This document shows, piece by piece, positions 18,561 through 25,547 of a DNA stretch of 64,000 nt. The notes beneath the pieces were generated by a model. The model was given only the letters and a program-made list of their open reading frames with translations, did no database searches and was not told the DNA's origin. Position numbers and translations under genes: made by a program. The first letter of the stretch is position 1; every line of letters begins with the position of its first letter. Origin of the DNA: Streptomyces massasporeus (GTDB lineage Bacteria > Actinomycetota > Actinomycetes > Streptomycetales > Streptomycetaceae); contig NZ_BMSE01000002.1 in NCBI RefSeq assembly GCF_014648995.1, forward strand, positions 682,001-746,000. Direction: 5' to 3'.

Positions 18561-18907
18561 CGCCGGGTGTGAGGCTTCCTGAGGTGCGGGGACGGCCGGC
18601 TGTGAGGGGTTCCGCGGTGCGGGGGCGGCGGGCTGTGAGGGGTTCCGCGGAGCGGGGACGGCGGTCTGCGACGGTTCCTGCGACACGGCGAGGGCGGGCT
18701 GCGACGATCCCGCGACGCGGCGAGGGCGGGCTGTGACGGCTCCTGCGACGCGGCGAGGGCGGGCTGTGACGGGTCCTGCGACGCGGCGAGGGCGGGCTGT
18801 GACGGGTCCTGCGACGCGGCGAGGGCGGGCTGTGACGGGTCCTGCGACGCGGCGAGGGCGGGCTGTGACGGATCCCGCAGCGGGGCGACGGCGGGCTGTG
18901 AGGGGCG
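18561..18907. repeat. 33-bp tandem repeat array in the nir/TSUP divergent intergenic region
   Basis: About eleven head-to-tail units share the core GGCGGGCTGTGACGG. Unit spacing is 33 bp except one 32-bp unit near 18697-18729. The units at 18729-18861 are almost identical; the outer ones are degenerate. The array fills most of the 469-bp gap between the GlnR-type box and the TSUP start. Open frames run through it on both strands because 33 is a multiple of three, but the 32-bp unit breaks frame and no start/RBS is convincing, so I treat it as non-coding. Confidence 0.85.
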
Positions 18908-18947
18908 TCGCAGAGGCGGCGTACCGGCCTCGCATAGGGTCGCGATC

Positions 18948-19730
18948 ATGCCCGACATATCGCTGACCATGATCGTCCTGCTCTGCGTCGCGGCCCTCGC
19001 CGCCGGCTGGATCGACGCCGTGGTCGGCGGGGGCGGCCTCCTGCTGCTGCCCGTGCTGCTGCTCGGGCTGCCGGCGAACACCCCCGCCGCGCACGCGCTC
19101 GGCACCAACAAGGCCGTCGCCATCGTCGGCACCACCGGCGCGGCCGTGACGTACGCCCGCAAGGCTCCCGTGGACGTCCGCACCGCCGTCCGCATCGGGC
19201 TGGCCGCCCTCGCCGGATCCTCGGCCGGGGCGTTCTTCGCGGCGGGGATGAGCACCGACGTCCTCAAGCCGGTGATCATGGTGGTGCTGCTGGGGGTCGC
19301 CGCCTTCGTGATCCTGCGGCCCGCCTTCGGCACGGCCCCCGCGACCGGCCCGGCCACCCCTCGCCGGATCCTCGCGGCCATCGGCCTGGCCGGACTCGGG
19401 ATCGGTTTCTACGACGGACTCATCGGCCCCGGCACCGGCACCTTCCTGGTCCTCGCGCTCACCGCGATCCTCCACCTCGACCTCGTCACGGCCTCGGCCA
19501 CCGCCAAGATCGTCAACTGCTGCACCAACGCGGGCGCCCTCGCCACCTTCGCCTGGCAGGGAGCGGTCCTGTGGCAGCTGGCCGCCCTGATGGCCGTCTT
19601 CAACCTGGCGGGCGGCACCCTCGGCGCCCACACCGCCCTCAAGCAGGGCAGCGGCTTCGTCCGCGTCGTGCTGCTGACGGTCGTCTTCGCCCTGGTGGGG
19701 AACCTGGCGTACGAACAGTGGCTGGCCTAG
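18948..19730 (+). CDS. TSUP (TauE/SafE) family permease
   Basis: This 260-aa integral membrane protein has about eight helices arranged as two repeated halves, each with the TSUP signature region (GWIDAVVGGGGLLLLPVLLLG near 20; GFYDGLIGPGTGTFLVLALT near 155). Members move sulfite, sulfoacetate or related organic/inorganic anions. The gene is divergent from the nir operon, but the substrate is not indicated. The ATG at 18948 lies directly after the tandem-repeat array and lacks a strong ribosome-binding site, so a few residues at the start are uncertain. Confidence 0.9.
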   Translation: MPDISLTMIVLLCVAALAAGWIDAVVGGGGLLLLPVLLLGLPANTPAAHALGTNKAVAIVGTTGAAVTYARKAPVDVRTAVRIGLAALAGSSAGAFFAAGMSTDVLKPVIMVVLLGVAAFVILRPAFGTAPATGPATPRRILAAIGLAGLGIGFYDGLIGPGTGTFLVLALTAILHLDLVTASATAKIVNCCTNAGALATFAWQGAVLWQLAALMAVFNLAGGTLGAHTALKQGSGFVRVVLLTVVFALVGNLAYEQWLA

Positions 19731-20647
19731 CGCCCCCGCACGTCCAGCAACTCCACCGTCCCCGCGCCGTCCTCGTCCCCGTGCCCCAGGGCGAGCCACC
19801 GCTCCATGAGCTCCGTGTACGGCGTCAGCAACTCCGGGCTGACCCGCTGCTCCTCGGCCGTGCGCAGCAGGGTGGCGTTGCCGGCGACCTGCATCGCGAG
19901 GTTGGAGACGACGCCACGGGTGTAGTCGCCGCTCTGCAGCTGGTCCGCGCTCTGGTGCACGGCCGGGGCCATCGCGGTCAGCCAGTCCGCGAGGAGCGGC
20001 GCGAAGTCCTTCGGCGCGATGTCCTCCGGGCGGATCAGCGCGAAGGCGTGGGTGATGCCCGCGAACATGCCGCTCATCGCGCTCAGCAGCGCCACGTCGT
20101 GCAGCGCCGCGAAGCCCGGGTCGGCCCCGACGAAGCGGGTGCCGGCCGGGACGCCGAGGGTGTCGCGGTGCTCCTCGAACAGCTCGGGGGAGCCGCTGTA
20201 GAAGACGTAGCCGTCGGAGTCCGGGGCGCCGATCATCGGCGGGACGGCCATGATCCCGGCGTCCAGGAAGCGCGCGCCGCGCGCCTTTGCCCAGGCGGCC
20301 CGCGCCCGTCCCTCGGCCGGGGTGCCGGTGGTGAGGTTCACCAGGTCCCGTCCGGCGAGATCGGCCCCGTCGAGGGCCTCGCCCACGGAGGTGTCGTCCA
20401 GGAGGCAGACGATCACCAGGCGGTTCGCCGCCACGGCGTCGGCGGCGCTCGCGGCGACCGTGGCGCCCTCGGCGGCGAGGGGCTCGGTCCGGGCGGCGGT
20501 GCGGTTCCAGACGGTCACCTCGTGTCCGGCGGCCATCCAGACGCGGGCGAGGGCGGTGCCCATGGCGCCGGTGCCGAGAAGGGTGAGAGGGGTTCGAGGA
20601 GCAGGAGGGGTGAGGGGAGTACGGGGAGCAACCGCGTTGTCTGTCAT
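19727..20647 (-). CDS. NAD(P)-binding imine-reductase-like oxidoreductase
   Basis: This 306-aa cytoplasmic protein has the beta-hydroxyacid dehydrogenase/imine reductase N-terminal Rossmann motif (LLGTGAMGTALARVW at about 22-36) followed by WNRTAART, typical of NADP-specific members. The C-terminal helical part (LALGHGDEDGAGTVELLDV) matches the dimerisation domain of NAD-binding 6PGDH-like / IRED proteins. ATG 20647 is preferred; an in-frame TTG at 20683 would run into the palindromic operator. It is divergent from an HxlR regulator across that operator, implying regulation by it. The TSUP gene end overlaps its end by 4 bp. Confidence 0.85.
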   Translation of the reverse strand: MTDNAVAPRTPLTPPAPRTPLTLLGTGAMGTALARVWMAAGHEVTVWNRTAARTEPLAAEGATVAASAADAVAANRLVIVCLLDDTSVGEALDGADLAGRDLVNLTTGTPAEGRARAAWAKARGARFLDAGIMAVPPMIGAPDSDGYVFYSGSPELFEEHRDTLGVPAGTRFVGADPGFAALHDVALLSAMSGMFAGITHAFALIRPEDIAPKDFAPLLADWLTAMAPAVHQSADQLQSGDYTRGVVSNLAMQVAGNATLLRTAEEQRVSPELLTPYTELMERWLALGHGDEDGAGTVELLDVRGR

Positions 20648-20680
20648 GGCGTTTAGGCTCGTCACGGGGAAGCGCCTGCT

Positions 20681-20694
20681 CAAGTACGTACTTG
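20681..20694. promoter_or_regulatory. Perfect palindromic operator between the oxidoreductase and HxlR genes
   Basis: CAAGTACGTACTTG is an exact 14-bp palindrome placed between the divergent genes, 34 bp upstream of the oxidoreductase ATG and 58 bp upstream of the HxlR ATG. HxlR-family proteins bind such short AC/GT-rich inverted repeats, so it is the likely site of the adjacent regulator. Confidence 0.65.
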
Positions 20695-20751
20695 GAAGTG
20701 GGTGGTTACCCCGGGGGAAGGGTGCAGGCAGCGGAAGGGGAGGGACGGGGC

Positions 20752-21144
20752 ATGGGGACGACCGGGCGGCGGCCGGGGGCGTACGTGTGCGGGATCGACG
20801 CGGCGATGGACGTGATCGGCGGCAAGTGGAAGGTGCTGATCCTCTGGGCGCTGAACGAGCGGCCGTGCCGCTTCGGGGAACTGCGCCGCGAACTGCCGGG
20901 TGTCACCGAGAAGGTGCTCGCCTCGCACCTGCGGGAGATGGAGGCCGACGGCCTGGTGCACCGGGAGGCCTACGACGAGGTGCCGCCGCGGGTGGAGTAC
21001 TCGCTGACGCCCCGGGGCGTGTCCCTGAACGAGGCGCTGGAGCCGCTGGGGGCCTGGGGGCGGGCCCATGTCCTGGGCGTGTCACCGGCTGCCGGTCAGG
21101 TGCGCGAAGACGACGACGTTCCCCTGGTACCCGGTGCCGCGTGA
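20752..21144 (+). CDS. HxlR-family winged-helix regulator
   Basis: This 130-aa DNA-binding protein has the HxlR core from residue 12: CGIDAAMDVIGGKWKVLILWAL, then FGELRRELPGVTEKVLASHLREMEADGLV (recognition helix) and VEYSLTPRG wing. The single N-terminal Cys is a possible redox/electrophile sensor, as in some HxlR/HypR regulators. The ATG at 20752 is chosen because of GGAAGGGGAGGGA just upstream. Its 3' end overlaps the sortase gene on the opposite strand by 63 bp. It probably controls the divergent oxidoreductase and itself. Confidence 0.9.
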   Translation: MGTTGRRPGAYVCGIDAAMDVIGGKWKVLILWALNERPCRFGELRRELPGVTEKVLASHLREMEADGLVHREAYDEVPPRVEYSLTPRGVSLNEALEPLGAWGRAHVLGVSPAAGQVREDDDVPLVPGAA

Positions 21145-21741
21145 GTACCCGCCGCCGCAGGTGATGACCCGCAGTTCGGGGCGGCGGGCGGCGCCGTAGA
21201 CCTTCTCGTCGGGGAAGTCCTTCGCGGCGTACACCTCGACGGCGTCCACGGTGAACACCGCGACGCCGCCGTCCCGCCGGTCCACCTCGATGGTGCTGCC
21301 CCGGGCCAGGGCGCCGAGGTCGTAGAAGACGGCGGGGCCGTCGGCGTTGTCGACGTGGCCGGCGACGATCGCCGTGCCCGGCTCACCGGGGGTGGTGCCG
21401 GCCTCGTACCAGCCGGCCAGGTTCTCGTCCGCCGCGGGCGGTACGTCGAGGCTGCCGGTCTTCGTCAGGCCGAGCCCGGTCAGCGGGGCGTTCACCCGGA
21501 TCGCCGGGATGCGGATGCGGTCGGGCGGCGCGGGCGGCAGCGCGGGCACGGCGGGCCGCTCGCCGGCCCGGCCGTCCAGCCCGGCCCGGGCCTGCGCGGC
21601 GGAGGGCTGCGGCGGGGCGTGCGCCCCGGAACCGTCGCGCAGCAGCCACACCCCCGAGCACAGGGCGAACACCGTGACGGCCGCCATGGCCGCGTTAGCG
21701 GGATCGCGGAGGCCGCTGCCGAACCTGGGGAACCTGCGCAC
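21082..21741 (-). CDS. Class F sortase
   Basis: This 219-aa protein has an N-terminal membrane helix (about 17-34, NAAMAAVTVFALCSGVWLL), a Pro/Ala linker and a sortase beta-barrel from about 75. Catalytic residues are His129 (AGHVDN), Cys195 (RVITCGGG) and a nearby Arg201. The ITCGG context and small size match actinobacterial class F sortases. The GTG at 21741 follows AAAGGGGTGGGT; the GTG at 21747 is an alternative. It lies just downstream of a gene for an exported protein with a C-terminal helix and Arg tail, its likely partner. Confidence 0.9.
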   Translation of the reverse strand: MRRFPRFGSGLRDPANAAMAAVTVFALCSGVWLLRDGSGAHAPPQPSAAQARAGLDGRAGERPAVPALPPAPPDRIRIPAIRVNAPLTGLGLTKTGSLDVPPAADENLAGWYEAGTTPGEPGTAIVAGHVDNADGPAVFYDLGALARGSTIEVDRRDGGVAVFTVDAVEVYAAKDFPDEKVYGAARRPELRVITCGGGYSRGTGYQGNVVVFAHLTGSR

Positions 21742-21853
21742 ACCCACCCCTTTCTGAGCTTCGGCCCCGTACCCCCCTCCGGGCCGCGAGGGGCGTCGGA
21801 CCCGGAGGGGGAGGGGACATGCGGTACCGGCGACGGACAGCGGAGGGTGTCCG

Positions 21854-22375
21854 TCAGATCCTGTCGCCTCTCGCCCGGCGATGCAGGAGCCAGGTACCGC
21901 CCGCGGCGGCGACGGCGAGGGCCGCCACACCGGCCGCGGTCTGCACGGGGTCGGGGCCCAGTGCGCCGCCGACCCCCGTCTTCACGCTCCCCCGTGGATG
22001 CACCTGCCCGCGCATCGACGTCAGCGTGACCACCAGGTCCCCGGTGGTCCGCCGGCCGCTGCCGCCGCAGGTGGCGGTGATCTCGTACGTCCCCGGCTGC
22101 GCGCTCGGCGGCACCCTGAACCGCCCGGTCGCGTCCTGCCCGTGCGCGTCCGGCGCCAGGCTGAAGGAACCGGCCCCGACCGCGCTGGCGTCACCCGTCG
22201 CCGAGCCGCCGTCGCCGCAGGCCGCCGTGCGCACCGTGACCTGACCGCCGGGCACGACCGAGGCGGGGGACACCTCCAGGCCACCGGCGGACGCGCCGTA
22301 CGCGGGGGCGGCGGCGAGAGCCGTGGCGGCGACGGCGAGCGCGATGCCGGTCAGCGGCCGGGCGGTACGTCGCAT
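21854..22375 (-). CDS. Exported, C-terminally membrane-anchored surface protein next to the sortase
   Basis: This 173-aa protein has a Sec signal peptide (ARPLTGIALAVAATALAAAPAYG), an Ig-like extracellular body with two Cys (AACGDGG, TATCGGSG) and a C-terminal sorting-type tail: Gly/Pro-rich stretch, hydrophobic helix (TAAGVAALAVAAAGGTWLL) and HRRARGDRI. No LPXTG or LAXTG pentapeptide is visible, so it is either a non-canonical class F sortase substrate or simply membrane-anchored. The ATG at 22375 has a strong GAAGGGGGAG site. It precedes the sortase gene by about 110 bp in the same direction. Confidence 0.8.
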   Translation of the reverse strand: MRRTARPLTGIALAVAATALAAAPAYGASAGGLEVSPASVVPGGQVTVRTAACGDGGSATGDASAVGAGSFSLAPDAHGQDATGRFRVPPSAQPGTYEITATCGGSGRRTTGDLVVTLTSMRGQVHPRGSVKTGVGGALGPDPVQTAAGVAALAVAAAGGTWLLHRRARGDRI

Positions 22376-22607
22376 CGGTGCTCCCCCTTCGAGCGGGTCG
22401 GTCGTGCGCCTGCCCTTCGAGGTAACGGGCAGCGGGACCGCCGCGCTTGCTGAGGGGGCGTCAGAAGTGGGGTGAATGGGTGTCAGGGGGAGGTGAACCG
22501 GTGGCTTCTCGCGGTCGTTTCGGCAGGTCACGGACGTTCGGCGGGCGGGGTGCGGAAATGCGCGGGGTGCGCGTGTGAACGGGTGACTCGGGTTCACGGA
22601 TCGCCGC

Positions 22608-22638
22608 TTGACCTCAAGGATGGTTGAGGTACAAGGCT
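22608..22638 (+). promoter_or_regulatory. SoxR box and overlapping promoter
   Basis: CCTCAAGGATGGTTGAGG at 22612-22629 is an 18-bp dyad (CCTCAA/TTGAGG) matching the SoxR operator. It lies between TTGACC (22608-22613) and a possible -10 AAGGCT (22633-22638) 19 bp away, the stretched spacing typical of MerR-family activation. The ATG at 22646 is about one helical step beyond, suggesting a leaderless transcript. Confidence 0.75.
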
Positions 22639-22645
22639 GTGTCGC

Positions 22646-23293
22646 ATGAACCCAACCACCACCGAACCGCCCGCCCGTCAGCAGACCGCGACGGACCCGG
22701 CTGCCCGTCAGCAGGCCTCGACCGACCCCCTCCGCCTGACCCTCGTCGTGGGCAGCAACCGGCACGGACGCTTCGGCCCCGTCGTCGCGGACTGGCTCCT
22801 CGACCGCATCCGGGACCGTGACGACGTGGTCGCCGAGGTCGTGGACGTCGCCGAGACCGCCCTGCCCATGTCCCTCGAGCCGACCCCGGAGGCGACCGCC
22901 GCGCTCTCCGGCATCACCCCGAAGCTGGCCCGCGCGGACGCCTTCGTGGTGCTCACCCCCGAGTACAACCACTCCTTCCCGGCGGGCCTGAAGAACCTCG
23001 TCGACTGGCACTTCACCGAATGGCAGGCCAAGCCCGTCGGCCTGGTCTCCTACGGCGGTCTGTCCGGCGGCCTGCGCGCGGTGGAGCACCTGCGTCAGGT
23101 CTTCGCGGAGCTCCATGCCGTGACGGTCCGCGACACCGTCTCCTTCCACAACGCCGGTGCCTCGTTCGACGACCGGGGCGCCCTGCGCGACCCGTCCGGC
23201 CCGGACGCGGCGGCGAAGACCATGCTGGACCAACTGGTGTGGTGGGGGCGTGCGTTGCGGGAGGCCCGGGTGAATCGGCCGTACGGGGGCTGA
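22646..23293 (+). CDS. NADPH-dependent FMN reductase (SoxR regulon)
   Basis: This 215-aa flavodoxin-fold enzyme transfers electrons from NAD(P)H through FMN to quinones or similar acceptors. The phosphate-binding block VVGSNRHGRFG is at about 36 and the flavin contact TPEYNHSFPAGLKNLVDW near 110. The first 30 residues contain an imperfect duplication (ARQQTATDP / ARQQASTDP). By position and family it is the counterpart of SCO2478, a known SoxR target in S. coelicolor induced by redox-active pigments. No ribosome-binding site precedes the ATG, in line with a leaderless mRNA. Confidence 0.9.
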   Translation: MNPTTTEPPARQQTATDPAARQQASTDPLRLTLVVGSNRHGRFGPVVADWLLDRIRDRDDVVAEVVDVAETALPMSLEPTPEATAALSGITPKLARADAFVVLTPEYNHSFPAGLKNLVDWHFTEWQAKPVGLVSYGGLSGGLRAVEHLRQVFAELHAVTVRDTVSFHNAGASFDDRGALRDPSGPDAAAKTMLDQLVWWGRALREARVNRPYGG

Positions 23294-23326
23294 ACCCGCT
23301 TCAGCACCCCTCCCGCACCTCGCCCC

Positions 23327-23743
23327 TCACACCCGCGCCCGCCAGTCCCCGCCCGCGATCGCCCGCCCCCGGGCCCGCAGCCGCGCGGCGACGGCGGGCG
23401 CGGCCAGGTACACCCAGGCCGGCACGGCCGCCCCGTCGGCCTCCCGTACGACCTGCCGCTCGACGCGCACGTACAGGCTGCGCGGATCCCCCGGCACGTA
23501 CTCCTCCAGCCGGTCCAGCTCGGCGAGCAGCCCCTCGTACGCCTCCGGCAGCGCGGTGACCAGTTCCCCGCCGACCACGCCGCCGCCCGGCTCCTCGACC
23601 GCGTACGGATAGCCCGGCCCCTCGTACAGCACCGCGTCCGCGAGCCTGCCCGACTCCTCGGAACGGGTGCGGCCGCGCAGGAAGAGGTCGTGGTTGACCT
23701 CCCCGGGGCGGAGGGTGCCGTAGACGAAGAAAGGGAGGGTCAC
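23327..23743 (-). CDS. Gamma-glutamylcyclotransferase-like (AIG2) protein
   Basis: This 138-aa protein begins PFFVYGTLRPGEVNH, the signature beta-strand and loop of the gamma-glutamylcyclotransferase/AIG2 fold, and carries an acidic residue in LLAELDRLEEY in the usual catalytic-Glu region. The family cleaves gamma-glutamyl or related amide bonds to 5-oxoproline; the actual substrate is unknown. It stands alone, with its promoter between it and the M4 protease gene. Confidence 0.85.
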   Translation of the reverse strand: MTLPFFVYGTLRPGEVNHDLFLRGRTRSEESGRLADAVLYEGPGYPYAVEEPGGGVVGGELVTALPEAYEGLLAELDRLEEYVPGDPRSLYVRVERQVVREADGAAVPAWVYLAAPAVAARLRARGRAIAGGDWRARV

Positions 23744-23882
23744 AGGAACGATTCTGCACCCTCACGCACCTCCACAGCGGGGCTATGGACATGCCATGTC
23801 CGCGCCGCCTTAACTCGCGGTCAACATCAACGCCGCCCCCGGTCGACCCCACGCGACCGGGTGCGCCCGTATGAGGAGACCG

Positions 23883-25529
23883 ATGAGTCGGATACGTCAT
23901 GTCCGCGGTTCCCGTCTCGCCCTCGCCGGTGTGGCCGTCACCGGCACCACCGCCCTGCTGGCCGCTGTTCTCTCCCCGGCCGCCGGCGCGGCGGACCGGC
24001 CGACCAGGTCGGCCGCGATCGAGGACGCGGAGGCGGTGCTCGCGGACCGGGCCGGAGCCCTGGGCCTCACCTCGGCCCAGGAGACGAAGGTCCGGGACGT
24101 CGTCGTCGACGATGACGGCACCCGGCACGTCCGCTACGACCGCACCTACCACCGGCTCCCGGTCCTCGGCGGGGACTTCGTCCTCCACCTGAACCCGGAC
24201 GGCACGTACCGCGGCACGAGCCGTGCCACGAAGTCCGCGCTCTCCCTGGCGAGCGTCACCCCGAAGGTGACCGCCCCCAAGGCCGCCGACCTCGCGGCGA
24301 ACCTGCTGCGCGCGGCCCACCTCGGCGAGACCCTGAAGAGGCTGACCGCCAAGCCGCGGCTGGTCGTCGACGCCCTGCACGGCGCTCCGAAGCTGGCCTG
24401 GCAGACCGACGCGGTGGCCCACGACGAGATCGGCAACCCCGTCGGACGCACGGTCCTGACCGACGCGACGACCGGCGACCGAATAGACGCCTGGGACACC
24501 ATGGAGTCGGCCTCGGGCGACGGCAAGTCCCTCTACGGCGGCTCTGTCCCGCTGGAGACGACGGCGTCCGGCTCGTCGTACCAGCTCAAGGACGCGACGC
24601 GCGGCGGCACGTACACCGGCGACGCCGAGAACAAGACGGACAAGTGCCTGCTGACCGTCTGCCTGACCCGCGCCCCCGCGACGCTCTTCACGGACGCCGA
24701 CAACCAGTGGGGGACGGGCGCGACGGCCGACCGGTCCACGGTGGCGGTGGACGCCCAGTACGGCACGGACGTCACCTGGGACTACTACAAGAAGGTCCAC
24801 GGCCGTAACGGCATCGCCGGCGACGGCAAGGGCTCCTTCAACCGCGTCCACTACGGCAAGGCCTACAACAACGCCTTCTGGGACGACAACTGCTTCTGCA
24901 TGACGTACGGCGACGGCGACGGCAAGCTGATGGGCCCGCTGGTCTCACTGGACGTCGCCGGGCACGAGATGTCCCACGGCGTGACGTCGAAGACGGCGGC
25001 GCTGACCTACTCGGGCGAGTCCGGCGGCCTGAACGAGGCCACGTCGGACATCTTCGGCACGCTGGTGGAGTTCCACGCGGCCGACGCCGAGGACCGGGGC
25101 GACTGGCTCATCGGCGAGAAGGTCGTCCGCTCCGGCCTCGGCCGCGAGGCCCTGCGCTTCATGGACAAGCCGTCCAAGGACGGCAAGTCGGCGGACTGCT
25201 GGAAGGCGAAGCTCGGCGACCTCGACGTGCACTACTCCTCCGGCGTCGGCAACCACTTCGCCTACCTGCTCGCGGAGGGCAGCGGCAAGAAGTCCCTGGG
25301 CGGCGTCGCCCACAACTCCCCGACCTGCGACGGCTCCACGGTGACCGGCATCGGCCGGGCCAAGCTGGGCAAGATCTGGTACCGCGCGCTGACGGTCTAC
25401 ATGACGTCCTCGACGACCTACGCGGACGCGCGCACGGCGACCCTGAGCGCGGCGAAGGACCTCTACGGCGGCGACAGCGCCGAGCAGAAGGCGGTCGCGG
25501 CGGCCTGGAAGGCCGTCGCCGTGAGCTGA
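23883..25529 (+). CDS. Secreted M4 (thermolysin-like) metallopeptidase
   Basis: This 548-aa pre-pro-enzyme has a signal peptide (LALAGVAVTGTTALLAAVLSP, cleavage near AAGAA), an FTP/PepSY propeptide (roughly 35-200) and an M4 catalytic domain. Zinc ligands are His361 and His365 in HEMSH and Glu385 in NEATSD; Glu362 is the catalytic base. A later His in VGNHFAYLL fits the M4 proton donor. ATG 23883 is preferred to ATG 23871 because GAGGAG sits between them. It ends 19 bp from the convergent nasA. Confidence 0.93.
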   Translation: MSRIRHVRGSRLALAGVAVTGTTALLAAVLSPAAGAADRPTRSAAIEDAEAVLADRAGALGLTSAQETKVRDVVVDDDGTRHVRYDRTYHRLPVLGGDFVLHLNPDGTYRGTSRATKSALSLASVTPKVTAPKAADLAANLLRAAHLGETLKRLTAKPRLVVDALHGAPKLAWQTDAVAHDEIGNPVGRTVLTDATTGDRIDAWDTMESASGDGKSLYGGSVPLETTASGSSYQLKDATRGGTYTGDAENKTDKCLLTVCLTRAPATLFTDADNQWGTGATADRSTVAVDAQYGTDVTWDYYKKVHGRNGIAGDGKGSFNRVHYGKAYNNAFWDDNCFCMTYGDGDGKLMGPLVSLDVAGHEMSHGVTSKTAALTYSGESGGLNEATSDIFGTLVEFHAADAEDRGDWLIGEKVVRSGLGREALRFMDKPSKDGKSADCWKAKLGDLDVHYSSGVGNHFAYLLAEGSGKKSLGGVAHNSPTCDGSTVTGIGRAKLGKIWYRALTVYMTSSTTYADARTATLSAAKDLYGGDSAEQKAVAAAWKAVAVS

Positions 25530-25547
25530 TCCCCGGTGTCTGTCGCC

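Noticed and set aside
18561..18907. CRISPR-like array
   Set aside because: Units are directly adjacent without unique spacers and there are no cas genes; it is a tandem repeat.
18503..19381. Minus-strand open frame running through the 33-bp tandem repeats, with repeated SQPALAASQDP units
   Set aside because: It is antisense to the TSUP gene, lacks a ribosome-binding site and would cover the GlnR-type box; the period of 33 keeps frames open by arithmetic.
23301..24851. 516-aa minus-strand frame across the M4 protease promoter region
   Set aside because: It overlaps the protease gene and the AIG2-type gene in other frames; the real products are clear.
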